A stretch of 64,000 nucleotides of DNA from CALJFL01 sp036961205 (lineage in GTDB: Bacteria > Pseudomonadota > Gammaproteobacteria > Pseudomonadales > Halieaceae), in contig JBALVI010000004.1 of assembly GCA_036961205.1 (NCBI GenBank), positions 186,001-250,000 on the forward strand, in the 5' to 3' direction. Positions 19,136 to 27,119 of the stretch are shown here, in pieces. Numbering within the stretch: position 1 is the first letter of the stretch; every line of letters begins with the position of its first letter. The notes beneath the pieces are model-generated. The model did not search any database. It was given only the letters and a program-made list of their open reading frames with translations, and had not been told where the DNA came from. Position numbers and translations under genes: made by a program.

Positions 19136-20602
19136 CTATCCTTTCCCCAACAATAACCCGATCAAATGCCGAAGCGAGCGGACGAGTGAAGGATGTTTGG
19201 CCGCTTCGTGCAGCTCGGCCATATCAGCCAGATCAGACCAGATGCCCCCGCGCATTACACCAACCGGATGCTCAACAACGGCTATATCAGCGAGCGGGTC
19301 GCCGCTCACAAGAATCAAGTCTGCTTCGTAGCCTACTCGAATTCGCCCAATTTCATCGCCCATCCCCAGAAGTCGCGCCGGATGTACTGTTGCACTTTTC
19401 AAGGCTTCAATAGGTGACAGTCCTGCGCGCACAAACAGCTCCAGTTCTCTCGTTACCGAAGAGCCAGGTAGAGTGGACATGGCACCTGAGTCAGTGCCGA
19501 CTGTGAGGACCACACCTTCTTCGTGAAAAATTTTGACACAACTGAGATAAAACTCGGCGAGCCGAATCTCACTATCTCCATCATAGCTGGCCCAGAAATC
19601 AAATGACCCTTGGTCAAATAAGAGGACCAGGGGATTAAACATCTCCATTTCATCACGATGGAGATTAGCGCCTTGGGTTCGGGTCAGTTCGGTCAGATTA
19701 TGATGGACGATCAATGTCGGGTCGACCGCCAGCCCAGCAGCCGCGATTTTCCTTGCGAGCAAGCGGGCCCTATCGTGATCCATGTCCTGGTCAAGGGCGT
19801 GCCAGACGATGGATTCCATGTGCTCAAGATCGACAAGATCATCGTCCAGTAATAGATCGAACGAGGCTTTTGCCATCGGATCATTTGGCGGAGGCTTACC
19901 CTCCACCGGATGACCAAAAACCGGCATCTGGAGTCTCTGCGCCTCCTCAAGAATTGCCGCATAACTGTCCAGGGCAAGATTTGAATAGACCTTGATAGAC
20001 CCATACCCCTGCTCATATTGACTGCGTACAACGGCACGCGCCTCGTCAGGGCCATCCACCATCACCTGGAGGATATTGGCGTTGCGCCCGCCTCTTTCAT
20101 TAATGATCGGTCCACTCGTAAAAAGCCTCGGTCCCAAAATGGTGCTAGCCTCGAGACGGCGTTGCAATTCCAAATGAAACGGCATGCCACCGGCATTACG
20201 CACCGTTGTCACACCATGGGACAGGAAGGCGGCGAGCTCAGCCTCGTCATAAAGATGCACATGCATATCAATCAGGCCTGGCAGCAAGGTTTTGCCGCGA
20301 CCGTCGATGATCTCTGCGCCATTCGGAGCGACAATGCTGCCCTCAGGGCCCATGGCGCTGATCACACCGCCCTCAACCACGACGGTCCAGTTTTCATTGG
20401 TCTCATTCTGCTCCATGGTCAGAACACTGGCACCGCGAATGACATAGCTAGTTGCTGCACCGGGATCAGGTAGCAACGCCGCTGGCACTCCCCGGTCGAC
20501 GAGTAGAAGTACCGCAAATAAAAGGCAGAAAAGTACAACCACCAACGCCAGCGTTAGCTTCAGAATTTTAGTTGCAAGAACCACTGTTCTCTCCATGATC
20601 AA
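19136..20602 (-). CDS. membrane-anchored amidohydrolase (imidazolonepropionase-like)
   Basis: 488 residues. An N-terminal hydrophobic helix (about 14-36) acts as a membrane anchor or uncleaved signal, placing the enzyme in the periplasm. The amidohydrolase core begins with YVIRGASVLTM and has the metal-binding HxH in IDMHVH (H114, H116), later ligands in GHPVEG and LEHMES, and the catalytic Asp in TVGTDSGAM. The C-terminal PARLLGMGDEIGRIRVGYEADL and VSGDP elements are typical. Members hydrolyse cyclic amides, dipeptides or organophosphates; substrate here is unknown. It converges with the oxidoreductase gene, with only about 40 bp between them. Confidence 0.88.
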   Translation of the reverse strand: MIMERTVVLATKILKLTLALVVVLFCLLFAVLLLVDRGVPAALLPDPGAATSYVIRGASVLTMEQNETNENWTVVVEGGVISAMGPEGSIVAPNGAEIIDGRGKTLLPGLIDMHVHLYDEAELAAFLSHGVTTVRNAGGMPFHLELQRRLEASTILGPRLFTSGPIINERGGRNANILQVMVDGPDEARAVVRSQYEQGYGSIKVYSNLALDSYAAILEEAQRLQMPVFGHPVEGKPPPNDPMAKASFDLLLDDDLVDLEHMESIVWHALDQDMDHDRARLLARKIAAAGLAVDPTLIVHHNLTELTRTQGANLHRDEMEMFNPLVLLFDQGSFDFWASYDGDSEIRLAEFYLSCVKIFHEEGVVLTVGTDSGAMSTLPGSSVTRELELFVRAGLSPIEALKSATVHPARLLGMGDEIGRIRVGYEADLILVSGDPLADIAVVEHPVGVMRGGIWSDLADMAELHEAAKHPSLVRSLRHLIGLLLGKG

Positions 20603-20746
20603 TAGTCAAATCTATTCCTCGGAAACATTAGAATCACCACTCAATACGTTTGCCATGTGTATGAAGCAATTGGGGGTTCTACTGGATCTTGCATTTTCCC
20701 ATACCCCACTCCCTGCTGACAATGATACATCGCTAGTCCATTGAAC

Positions 20747-21026
20747 ATTCATACCTGAGGTATCGGGTAGTGCCAGTTAGGCTGCGAATGTCCTGTAGAT
20801 ACCAGATGCCCACAGGAAAGGTGGGCAAGCTAGTCGCGGTGTTCTGCCAGGCTCTAATTTTTAACCATCAACTGCCCTACTCCATTACCTCTATCTTGAC
20901 CTGACTCAAATTATCCTCCGTCAGCTTCGTATAAAATCCAGCGTAGTGGAAACCAAATAACTTGAGGTATCGAACGATGACTCTGGGTTACAAAAAGATG
21001 GCAGGCACGGCAGCTGTTTTCCTGCG
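20747..21026 (+). repeat. duplicated segment, copy 1 (compact form)
   Basis: Two sub-blocks are repeated 19 kb away in the same order and orientation: 20747-20820 resembles 39471-39550 (about 60-65% with gaps) and 20869-21026 closely matches 40155-40316. In this copy the blocks are 48 bp apart; in the other they are about 600 bp apart with a lipoprotein gene between. The second block covers the promoter region and first codons of the gene at 20977. The preceding 20603-20746 shows nothing else. Confidence 0.7.
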
Positions 21027-21321
21027 AGAAGACTACGATGGCCCCTCTCCCGTCGAGCGGGATGGCATGATCTGGCAAGCCGAAGAGCTACACCTGGAAG
21101 ACCTACCGGGCAAGCTCACACCCTTAACAGCAATGGCGAATGTTCTGGCCCTGGAAGGGTTGGAGGACTATGACCCCGCCAGCCATGGTGATGTGCGACT
21201 AGTAACCTCGGTTGGGGAGCACTTCGTCTATCTGGCCCAGATTCGAGGCTGGGTACAGCATAATGGAGAATTAAATTGTCCGGGGCACCCGACTATGGCA
21301 GGGTTATCGTCAGGTCTATAG
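20977..21321 (+). CDS. hypothetical protein (114 aa)
   Basis: The ATG at 20977 (MTLGYKKMAG) is preceded by GAGG at 9 nt. Soluble and mildly acidic, with alternating beta and loop character (GDVRLVTSVGEHFVYLAQIRGW), no signal peptide or membrane segment. No family recognised. Its first 15 codons and 100 bp of upstream sequence are duplicated at 40155-40316, where the rest of the gene is lost. The amphi-Trp gene follows 71 bp later and may be cotranscribed. Confidence 0.6.
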   Translation: MTLGYKKMAGTAAVFLREDYDGPSPVERDGMIWQAEELHLEDLPGKLTPLTAMANVLALEGLEDYDPASHGDVRLVTSVGEHFVYLAQIRGWVQHNGELNCPGHPTMAGLSSGL

Positions 21322-21392
21322 GAGCACGAGCATAGTGCCTGCTGGGCTATTCCCAGTCTGACCACACCAAGTCAAATCAATTAGGAGCCGAA

Positions 21393-21611
21393 ATGGATCT
21401 GATAGAAATTTCCGAAAAACGCAATATGTCGCGTGAAGCCGCTGCCAAGTTACTACACGAAATCGCTGACTCGCTTGAGCGACACAATGAACTGGAATTC
21501 GAGCGCAACGGTATCAAGCTTCGCGTTGGTGTAGCCGACCAGGTAGAGGTTGAAGTTGAACTCGAAATTGAAAGTGACGAGTCCAGTCTGGAAATTGAAA
21601 TCAGCTGGTAG
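21393..21611 (+). CDS. amphi-Trp domain-containing protein
   Basis: 72 residues with AGGAG about 6 nt before the ATG. The pattern is that of the amphi-Trp family: MSREAAAKLLHEIADSLE helix, a short beta hairpin with GIKLRVGVAD, a run of alternating Val/Glu strands (VEVEVELEIE) and a terminal ISW. Members are small proteins of unknown role. Highly acidic C-terminal half. It may form a unit with the gene at 20977. Confidence 0.75.
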   Translation: MDLIEISEKRNMSREAAAKLLHEIADSLERHNELEFERNGIKLRVGVADQVEVEVELEIESDESSLEIEISW

Positions 21612-21629
21612 ATACAAACCGCCAAGCCT

Positions 21630-21697
21630 CAATGCGCTCATAATACTTTCCAATTGAATGCCCTGTCTGGGGCTCACCGGTGGCGGCCCCCCAAGGG
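21630..21697 (-). pseudogene. fossil fragment of a LysR-type regulator gene
   Basis: About 68 bp align with 27502-27571 inside the LysR gene at 27120-28007, including a 24-bp exact match. On the minus strand this fragment reads GGPPPVSPRQGIQLES against GGPPPVSPVQGIQFES in the intact gene. No start, DNA-binding domain or remainder of a LysR gene surrounds it. It is a relic of a lost or rearranged paralogue next to the TetR gene. Confidence 0.75.
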
Positions 21698-21770
21698 CGC
21701 AAAACCATCGGCAAGCCCCCCGGCGTATTCCGCCCCCAAAAACAGGCCTTTTTGAACACCTGATGCAGTA

Positions 21771-22337
21771 CTACACCAGCGCCTTTTCAATAAACACTGA
21801 CGCCATAGCCTTTGCCGTTATTGCTGCATCGCTGTTACCACTAACATGGGCATCAACAATCGCCCCTTCCAAAAGTAAATTGAGCTGTTTCGATAGCGCT
21901 TCGGCATCTTTCGCTCCGGCTTGCTCCGCCAGCGCGCGAATGTAATCGCGCACCAGCCGCTTATGCTCTGCGCTGATCATATGATTGGGATTTTGTTGGG
22001 AAGAAAACTCCGCAGCAGCATTAATAAACATGCAGCCTGAAAAACCCTTTTGCTGGAACCACTGATGGTGAACATCAAAAACACTCAGCAACCTTTCCCG
22101 CGGGGTGCTACCAAGGCGCTCTGTCTCTCGCATCAAATTATTTCTGAATAACTCGTCGCGCTGGCGCAAAGTTGCCAGTATCAGCTCATCTTTGGATTTG
22201 AAGTGGTTGTAGAGGGTTTTCTTTGAAACTCCCGCCTCTTTAATAATGCGCTCAATTCCGGTGGCATTAAAACCATGCCGATAAAACAGCTGGAGTGCTG
22301 TAGCGACAATAATGTCTCGTTTTGATGGTGCAGGCAT
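21771..22337 (-). CDS. TetR-family transcription repressor
   Basis: 188 residues from the ATG at 22337 (GGAG 5-6 nt upstream; a TTG further up is the alternative). The N-terminal helix-turn-helix (residues 6-50) has ALQLFYRHGFNATGIERI and GVSKKTLYNHFKSKDEL, the typical TetR recognition region. The C-terminal ligand domain has a Cys in KGFSGCMF and so could sense electrophiles, as in NemR-like repressors; that is inference. It is divergent from the DUF1348-GST-fusion reductase operon, and two strong palindromes lie in the shared interval, so it very likely represses that operon. Confidence 0.9.
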   Translation of the reverse strand: MPAPSKRDIIVATALQLFYRHGFNATGIERIIKEAGVSKKTLYNHFKSKDELILATLRQRDELFRNNLMRETERLGSTPRERLLSVFDVHHQWFQQKGFSGCMFINAAAEFSSQQNPNHMISAEHKRLVRDYIRALAEQAGAKDAEALSKQLNLLLEGAIVDAHVSGNSDAAITAKAMASVFIEKALV

Positions 22338-22502
22338 GACGCTCTCCAATCGACGCTCAATATAAACCGATATGTATAGTATTAACTTGCAAGCAATACT
22401 ATATCAGACCTCTCTTTATCTCAATTAAAACCGCTGCTCACGCAAATAATAAATCCTATCTTGTTGTTTTTTAACAATTATAAATTATATTCGAAATAGT
22501 CT

Positions 22503-22531
22503 TTGACAAAGGAGACCGATCGGTTTATCTT
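22503..22531 (+). promoter_or_regulatory. sigma70-type promoter of the TetR-controlled operon
   Basis: TTGACA at 22503-22508, 17-bp spacer, TATCTT at 22526-22531. It faces the DUF1348 gene. One of the two TetR palindromes sits inside the spacer, so a bound repressor would block RNA polymerase. Confidence 0.7.
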
Positions 22532-22554
22532 CGTTAACAAGTAAACCGATCGGT
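22515..22554. promoter_or_regulatory. paired TetR operators
   Basis: Two identical 10-bp palindromes ACCGATCGGT at 22515-22524 and 22545-22554, centred 30 bp apart (about three helical turns, same DNA face). The first lies in the promoter spacer, the second just downstream of the -10. They match the ACCGATCGGT-type operators bound by many TetR regulators. A related half site (AAACCGATA) lies near 22362-22370 close to the tetR start, consistent with autoregulation. Confidence 0.75.
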
Positions 22555-22596
22555 ATCCATTGGTTTGACCTACCAACCTCATCACGGAGCAATGCA

Positions 22597-23007
22597 ATGA
22601 GCGAACAACTTAAACCTCCCTTCAACCTGGAAACGGCAAAACTTAAAGTCCAGCGCGCTGAAGACTTGTGGAATGGCAAAGACCCCGCCCGTATTGCACT
22701 GGCGTATACCGAGAACTCTCAATGGCGCAACCGCAGTGAGTTCGTAGAGGGAAGGAAAGCCATTACCGAACTACTGACTCGCAAGTGGCAACGAGAACTC
22801 GATTACCGCCTGACAAAAGAGTTGTTCGCTTTTGCCGACAACCGTATCGCTGTGCACTTTGAGTATGAATACCGCGATGACAGTGATCAGTGGTTTCGTG
22901 CCTACGGTAATGAGAACTGGGACTTCGATAAGGATGGCCTGATGCAAGTTCGCGACGCCAGCATCAATGAGCAGACTATTAGTAAAACTGAACGACGAAT
23001 TTTTTAA
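22597..23007 (+). CDS. DUF1348 / NTF2-like small protein
   Basis: 136 residues, GGAG 8 nt before the ATG. The whole chain fits the DUF1348 (SnoaL/NTF2-like cone) family, with TAKLKVQRAEDLWN, YTENSQWRNR and HFEYEYRDDSDQWFRAYGNENW. Members are cytoplasmic and often sit beside glutathione transferases and other xenobiotic genes, but their reaction is unknown. It is the first gene behind the TetR-controlled promoter, 54 bp ahead of a GST gene. Confidence 0.85.
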   Translation: MSEQLKPPFNLETAKLKVQRAEDLWNGKDPARIALAYTENSQWRNRSEFVEGRKAITELLTRKWQRELDYRLTKELFAFADNRIAVHFEYEYRDDSDQWFRAYGNENWDFDKDGLMQVRDASINEQTISKTERRIF

Positions 23008-23061
23008 AGAAACAATTTTTTTAACCGTTAAACATAACCTCAACCCTGAAAGGAAAATACC

Positions 23062-23685
23062 ATGTCAACTATCAAACTTTACCGTCACGCCCTCTCCGGT
23101 CACTCACACCGTGTACAGCTGTTCTTATCCATTCTTGGACTAAGCGCTGATATTATCGATGTTGATCTGGCAAAGGGTGCACAGAAAAATGCTGAGTTTC
23201 TGCAAAAGAATCGTTTTGGTCAGGTGCCTGTCTTGGAAGACAACGACATCACCCTGTCTGATTCAAACGCCATTCTGATTTACCTGGCTTCGAAGTATGA
23301 CGCCACTCACCAATGGTTGCCTGAAGAGGCGCTGGCCGCTGCAGAAGTGCAACGCTTTCTATCTTTTGCCGCCGGTAAAGTAGCCTACGGCCCGGCAGCT
23401 GCGCGCCTGGTTAACGTTTTTGGCGCCGGTTTGGACCATGAGGCAGCGATAGGTGACTCCCATGCTCTACTGAGCAACATCGATGCGCACCTTGAAGGTC
23501 GCGATTGGCTGGCTACTGATAAACCCACCATTGCCGACGTCGCCAACTACGCCTATATTGCCCATGCACCTGAAGGTGATGTTTCACTGGAAAAGTACGC
23601 TAATATTCGTGCTTGGCTAAAGCGTGTTGAACAGCTCTCGGGATTCGTGCCCATGCAAGCTACAGCCGTAGGTCTTGCGGCATAA
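23062..23685 (+). CDS. glutathione S-transferase
   Basis: 207 residues with AAGGAAA before the ATG. The thioredoxin-like N-terminal domain (1-82) has the cis-Pro in FGQVPVLEDND followed by LSDSNAILIYLASKY, the glutathione-binding SNAI element. A helical C-terminal domain follows (90-207) with PTIADVANYAYI. It resembles the bacterial GSTs that act on electrophiles. Second gene of the TetR operon. A structured hairpin follows it. Confidence 0.92.
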   Translation: MSTIKLYRHALSGHSHRVQLFLSILGLSADIIDVDLAKGAQKNAEFLQKNRFGQVPVLEDNDITLSDSNAILIYLASKYDATHQWLPEEALAAAEVQRFLSFAAGKVAYGPAAARLVNVFGAGLDHEAAIGDSHALLSNIDAHLEGRDWLATDKPTIADVANYAYIAHAPEGDVSLEKYANIRAWLKRVEQLSGFVPMQATAVGLAA

Positions 23686-23693
23686 GCCTCTGC

Positions 23694-23739
23694 CAGTGGA
23701 TCAGCACTATCGTAGTATTACGATCTGGCTGATCCACTG
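23694..23739 (+). other. large two-tier intergenic hairpin
   Basis: Outer 12-bp stem CAGTGGATCAGC/GCTGATCCACTG, a small internal loop, then an inner 6-bp stem ATCGTA/TACGAT with GTAT loop. No T-run follows, so it is not a standard terminator. Its position between two genes of one operon suggests a processing, stability or partial-attenuation element. Confidence 0.6.
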
Positions 23740-23777
23740 TCCTTCCCACGTTTAGGCCAACCAGACCCTTTAGAGTA

Positions 23778-25886
23778 ATGATCATGAAAAACCATACCGA
23801 CTCATTATCCACGACCATCACCTCACCCTTTCACCGCGGTGAACAACAGGTACAACAACAACAGGGTGTGCGGGAACAGATGGAGCGTTTCGGCAGTCGT
23901 GTGATACGTGATCATATGCCGACTCAACACCGGGAATTTTATCAGCAATTACCGTTCATCTTTGTTGGACACGCCGACAAAGAAGGCTGGCCATGGGCAT
24001 CTATCCTGTTTAACGAGCCAGGCTTTATTAGCTCAAAGGATAATAAGACCCTGGATATCCATTGTGCGCCAGTGGCCGGTGACCCACTTGCCGATGCGCT
24101 GCAAAAAGACACTCGACTAGGCTTACTCGGCATCGACCTTCCCAGCCGCCGACGCAATCGACTCGCCGCCCATATTATTGAATCCTCCAGTAACCACATT
24201 CAACTTGCGGTCGATCAGTCCTTTGGCAACTGCCCTCAATATATTCAAACGCGGGAGCTTGGGCAGGTAGACCCCGAGACAATGCCGGCAACGTCCATTG
24301 AAGAAATCACAGAACTCGACGACAAAGCCCGCACGCTAATTCAACAAAGCGATACCTTTTTCGTCGCCAGCTCTGTCAATAATGGCAGTGGTGAGGCCAG
24401 CGAAGGAGCGGATGTTTCCCACCGCGGCGGCAGACCCGGGTTTATTCGGGTCGACAATGCACACACACTCACTATCCCCGACTATCTGGGCAACAATCAT
24501 TTTAATACTTTAGGCAATTTTGTTGAGAACGCCAAAGCCGGTTTACTATTTCTGGATTTTGAAAGCGGCCACCTGCTAACCCTGACGGGTACCGTGGAAA
24601 TTTTATGGGAAAGCCCTGAAACGGAGTTCTTCGATGGTGCGCAGCGGCTATGGAAATTTCACATCGATCATGGAAGGCGTATCGAAAATGGCTTACCGCT
24701 GCGCTGGGAACTTGATGAATATTCCCCCAACACCTTACTCACTGGCATCTGGAGTGAAACGGAACAAAAGCGTGAGGCAGAATCTCAGCGCGAACAGTGG
24801 TTACCCTATGTTGTGGAAAACGTCGTCGATGAAAGTAGCGTAATAAAATCTTTTTACCTGCAAGCTGTAAACCACGCCATACCAGACTTCGAACCAGGTC
24901 AATTTCTCACCGTTAAACTACCCATTAACGGTAAGGATACAATCAGGACATACACCGTTTCCAGCGCGCCTGCCGATCAACAACTGCGCATCAGCGTTAA
25001 GCGCGAGCAGCCCTTCGATAACAACACGCCAGACGGGCTGTTCTCCAATCACCTCCATGATCAACTAGCAGTGGGTGACGTTATCCATGCCAAAGCACCC
25101 TCAGGCGCGTTTAGCTTTGATGCTGAAGTAAAGCGTCCGGCAGTATTGCTGGCCGGGGGCGTGGGCATAACGCCTATGGTGTCGATGGCCCGACATGCGT
25201 TAATTGAAGGTGTGCGAACCCGAACTATTCGACCAACAACATTGATCAGCGCAGCGACCAGTGGCGAGCAGCGCGCTTTCTTCCAGGAGCTCAAGGATAT
25301 TGAGCAGCAATCATCCGGCGGCATTCGTAGTTTCTGGGCATTGAGTCAGATTGAAGACAGTATGATACCCGGGCAAGACTATCACTCTCACGGGCGAATC
25401 TCAGGGGAGTTATTACAGGCAGTGCTGCCGTTAGACGATTACGATTTTTACTTGTGTGGCCCGGCATCTTTTATGCAAGCCATGTATGACATGTTAAGAA
25501 CTTTGGGGATCAATGACGCGCGTATTTTTGCCGAGGAATTTGGCCCGGCATCGTTACGCCGCGCCTGTGACGAAGCCACCGATAAATTTGAGTCCATACC
25601 GGCCGCCAGTCAAGCGATCGTAGAGTTCTCAAATTCGCAAGTGGAGCAAGCCTGGTCTGAGGGTGATGGCAGTTTGCTGGATTTTGCCGAAGCACACGGT
25701 TTTAGCCCTGAATTTGGTTGCCGCAGTGGCCAGTGTGGAGCGTGCAAAGTCGGCTTGGATTCTGGTGCTGTGAGCTATCTGACCGAACCTTCGGTGCCAC
25801 TTAATGCCGACGAAGTACTCTTGTGTTGTGCTGTCCCCGCTGCGGTAACAGGACAAGATGTGGTGAAAATTACGTTACAGCTATGA
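23778..25886 (+). CDS. trimodular oxidoreductase: PNPOx-like FMN domain + FAD/NAD reductase + [2Fe-2S] ferredoxin
   Basis: 702 residues, cytoplasmic. Residues about 40-320 are a pyridoxamine-phosphate-oxidase-like split barrel (YQQLPFIFVGHADKEGWPWAS). Residues about 340-600 are a ferredoxin-NADP reductase module, with RTYTVSSAP binding flavin and LLAGGVGITPM binding NAD(P). Residues about 612-702 are a plant-type ferredoxin with cluster ligands C648, C653, C656 and C683 (FGCRSGQCGACK, LLCCAVP). Such fusions could pass electrons from NAD(P)H through FAD and the cluster to FMN or an external acceptor. Third gene of the TetR operon after the hairpin. The ATG at 23778 and the one at 23784 are both possible. 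Confidence 0.9.
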   Translation: MIMKNHTDSLSTTITSPFHRGEQQVQQQQGVREQMERFGSRVIRDHMPTQHREFYQQLPFIFVGHADKEGWPWASILFNEPGFISSKDNKTLDIHCAPVAGDPLADALQKDTRLGLLGIDLPSRRRNRLAAHIIESSSNHIQLAVDQSFGNCPQYIQTRELGQVDPETMPATSIEEITELDDKARTLIQQSDTFFVASSVNNGSGEASEGADVSHRGGRPGFIRVDNAHTLTIPDYLGNNHFNTLGNFVENAKAGLLFLDFESGHLLTLTGTVEILWESPETEFFDGAQRLWKFHIDHGRRIENGLPLRWELDEYSPNTLLTGIWSETEQKREAESQREQWLPYVVENVVDESSVIKSFYLQAVNHAIPDFEPGQFLTVKLPINGKDTIRTYTVSSAPADQQLRISVKREQPFDNNTPDGLFSNHLHDQLAVGDVIHAKAPSGAFSFDAEVKRPAVLLAGGVGITPMVSMARHALIEGVRTRTIRPTTLISAATSGEQRAFFQELKDIEQQSSGGIRSFWALSQIEDSMIPGQDYHSHGRISGELLQAVLPLDDYDFYLCGPASFMQAMYDMLRTLGINDARIFAEEFGPASLRRACDEATDKFESIPAASQAIVEFSNSQVEQAWSEGDGSLLDFAEAHGFSPEFGCRSGQCGACKVGLDSGAVSYLTEPSVPLNADEVLLCCAVPAAVTGQDVVKITLQL

Positions 25887-25890
25887 CGAA

Positions 25891-25916
25891 AAAACGATGT
25901 CAGCGGACATTTTTTT
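25891..25916 (+). terminator. probable rho-independent terminator
   Basis: Five-base-pair stem ATGTC/GACAT with AGCG loop, preceded by an A-run and followed by a T-run that extend the pairing. It lies just after the fusion oxidoreductase gene. The stem is weak in GC, so readthrough into DUF1330 is possible. Confidence 0.5.
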
Positions 25917-25946
25917 ATAATTCATTTTATTAAACAGGGAAAATAT

Positions 25947-26225
25947 ATGTCTACCTTAGTTATTGTCGACCTTACGCCAACCGATACCGCAAAGCTTAGA
26001 GAATACAGCGCCAAAGCTGGCGAAACACTGAAAACTTATGGGGGCGAATTTCTGGCGAAAGGCGCCATCGAAAGCCTGCATGGCGATGCCCATTTTACCA
26101 CCAAGGTAGTCATTCAATTTCCCGATCGGGACAGTGCTGTGAACTGGTATCACAGCGACGCCTATCAAGCCATTATTCCTACCCGTGACCAAGGCATGGA
26201 TAGTCAGTTTCATCTGGTAGGCTAA
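25947..26225 (+). CDS. DUF1330 family protein
   Basis: 92 residues of the dimeric alpha-beta barrel (ferredoxin-like) DUF1330 family, with LVIVDLTPTDTAKLREYS and FPDRDSAVNWYHSDAYQAIIP as landmarks. Small cytoplasmic protein, common near xenobiotic and stress genes; function unknown. AGGGAAA lies before the ATG. It sits between the terminator after the fusion reductase and a second GST gene. Confidence 0.88.
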   Translation: MSTLVIVDLTPTDTAKLREYSAKAGETLKTYGGEFLAKGAIESLHGDAHFTTKVVIQFPDRDSAVNWYHSDAYQAIIPTRDQGMDSQFHLVG

Positions 26226-26342
26226 CACAAACGCGAGAACGACCGGCGCGCCTGTATAGGCAAAAAGTGGACGTAAAGGAGATAGACCAGTCCAGGTTCG
26301 GACGTTAAGGTAGCATTCGAAACTCGTTACTCAGGAACACGC

Positions 26343-27089
26343 ATGACACCGCCACAACTTTACGTTTTTGCCATCTCTCACTACTGTGAAAAGGCGCGAT
26401 GGGCCCTTGACTATCTGGGTGTCGAGTATGAAATCAACTATCTGGCCCCGGGCTTGCATGCCGACCGTATGACAAGTCTGGGAGCGAACGATACTTCGCT
26501 CCCGGTGCTGGTTAACGGCGATGAATTGATTCAGGGGTCCTCCGATATAATCTCCTGGGCGGAATCAGCTCCCAATAATGGCCGCACCCTGGACTGCGAG
26601 CGCTCCTCTTTAATCAACGACATTACGAGCCGCATAGATGATGTACTTGGGGTGCACGTTCGGCGCATGTACTATTCCGAAGCACTGGTGGAACACCCGG
26701 AAACCGTGCTGCCCATCTTTGCGGATTACCTTGACGACAAGGAGGCTGCTCTACTGCGCGAGATATGGAAATTTGTCGTTGCTTCCATGATAGAGAAAAT
26801 GAATTTAGGCGCCGACCAGGGGCGCGAGTCACGGGCTATCGTACTGCAACAACTCGATTGGTTCGACGAACTTCTGGAAGATGGCCGCGACTACCTGCTT
26901 GGTGATACGTTCACTAGAGTTGACTTGAGTGCTGCTAGTATATTGGCACCACTGGCAATGGCCCCCGAACATCCCACTTACGGTAATCTTCAGATGCCAC
27001 CCCGTATTGCCCAGGATGTTGTCGAATGGCAATCCAGACCGGTAAGTCAGTTTGTGGCGCGCGTGTACAGGCGTCATCGCAACGGATAG
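26343..27089 (+). CDS. glutathione S-transferase family protein
   Basis: 248 residues, AGGAA 7 nt before the ATG. N-terminal thioredoxin-like domain with ISHYCEKARWALDYLGV; the Cys in this position is the usual catalytic residue of omega/beta-like GSTs. Then a cis-Pro (TSLPVLV) and GSSDIISW. The C-terminal helical domain (about 85-248) is longer than usual and has RVDLSAASILAPLA. Substrate unknown. It is convergent with the LysR gene at 27120-28007. Confidence 0.85.
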   Translation: MTPPQLYVFAISHYCEKARWALDYLGVEYEINYLAPGLHADRMTSLGANDTSLPVLVNGDELIQGSSDIISWAESAPNNGRTLDCERSSLINDITSRIDDVLGVHVRRMYYSEALVEHPETVLPIFADYLDDKEAALLREIWKFVVASMIEKMNLGADQGRESRAIVLQQLDWFDELLEDGRDYLLGDTFTRVDLSAASILAPLAMAPEHPTYGNLQMPPRIAQDVVEWQSRPVSQFVARVYRRHRNG

Positions 27090-27119
27090 TCAAGCGACGG
27101 CGCACCTCAGATCTCTTTT

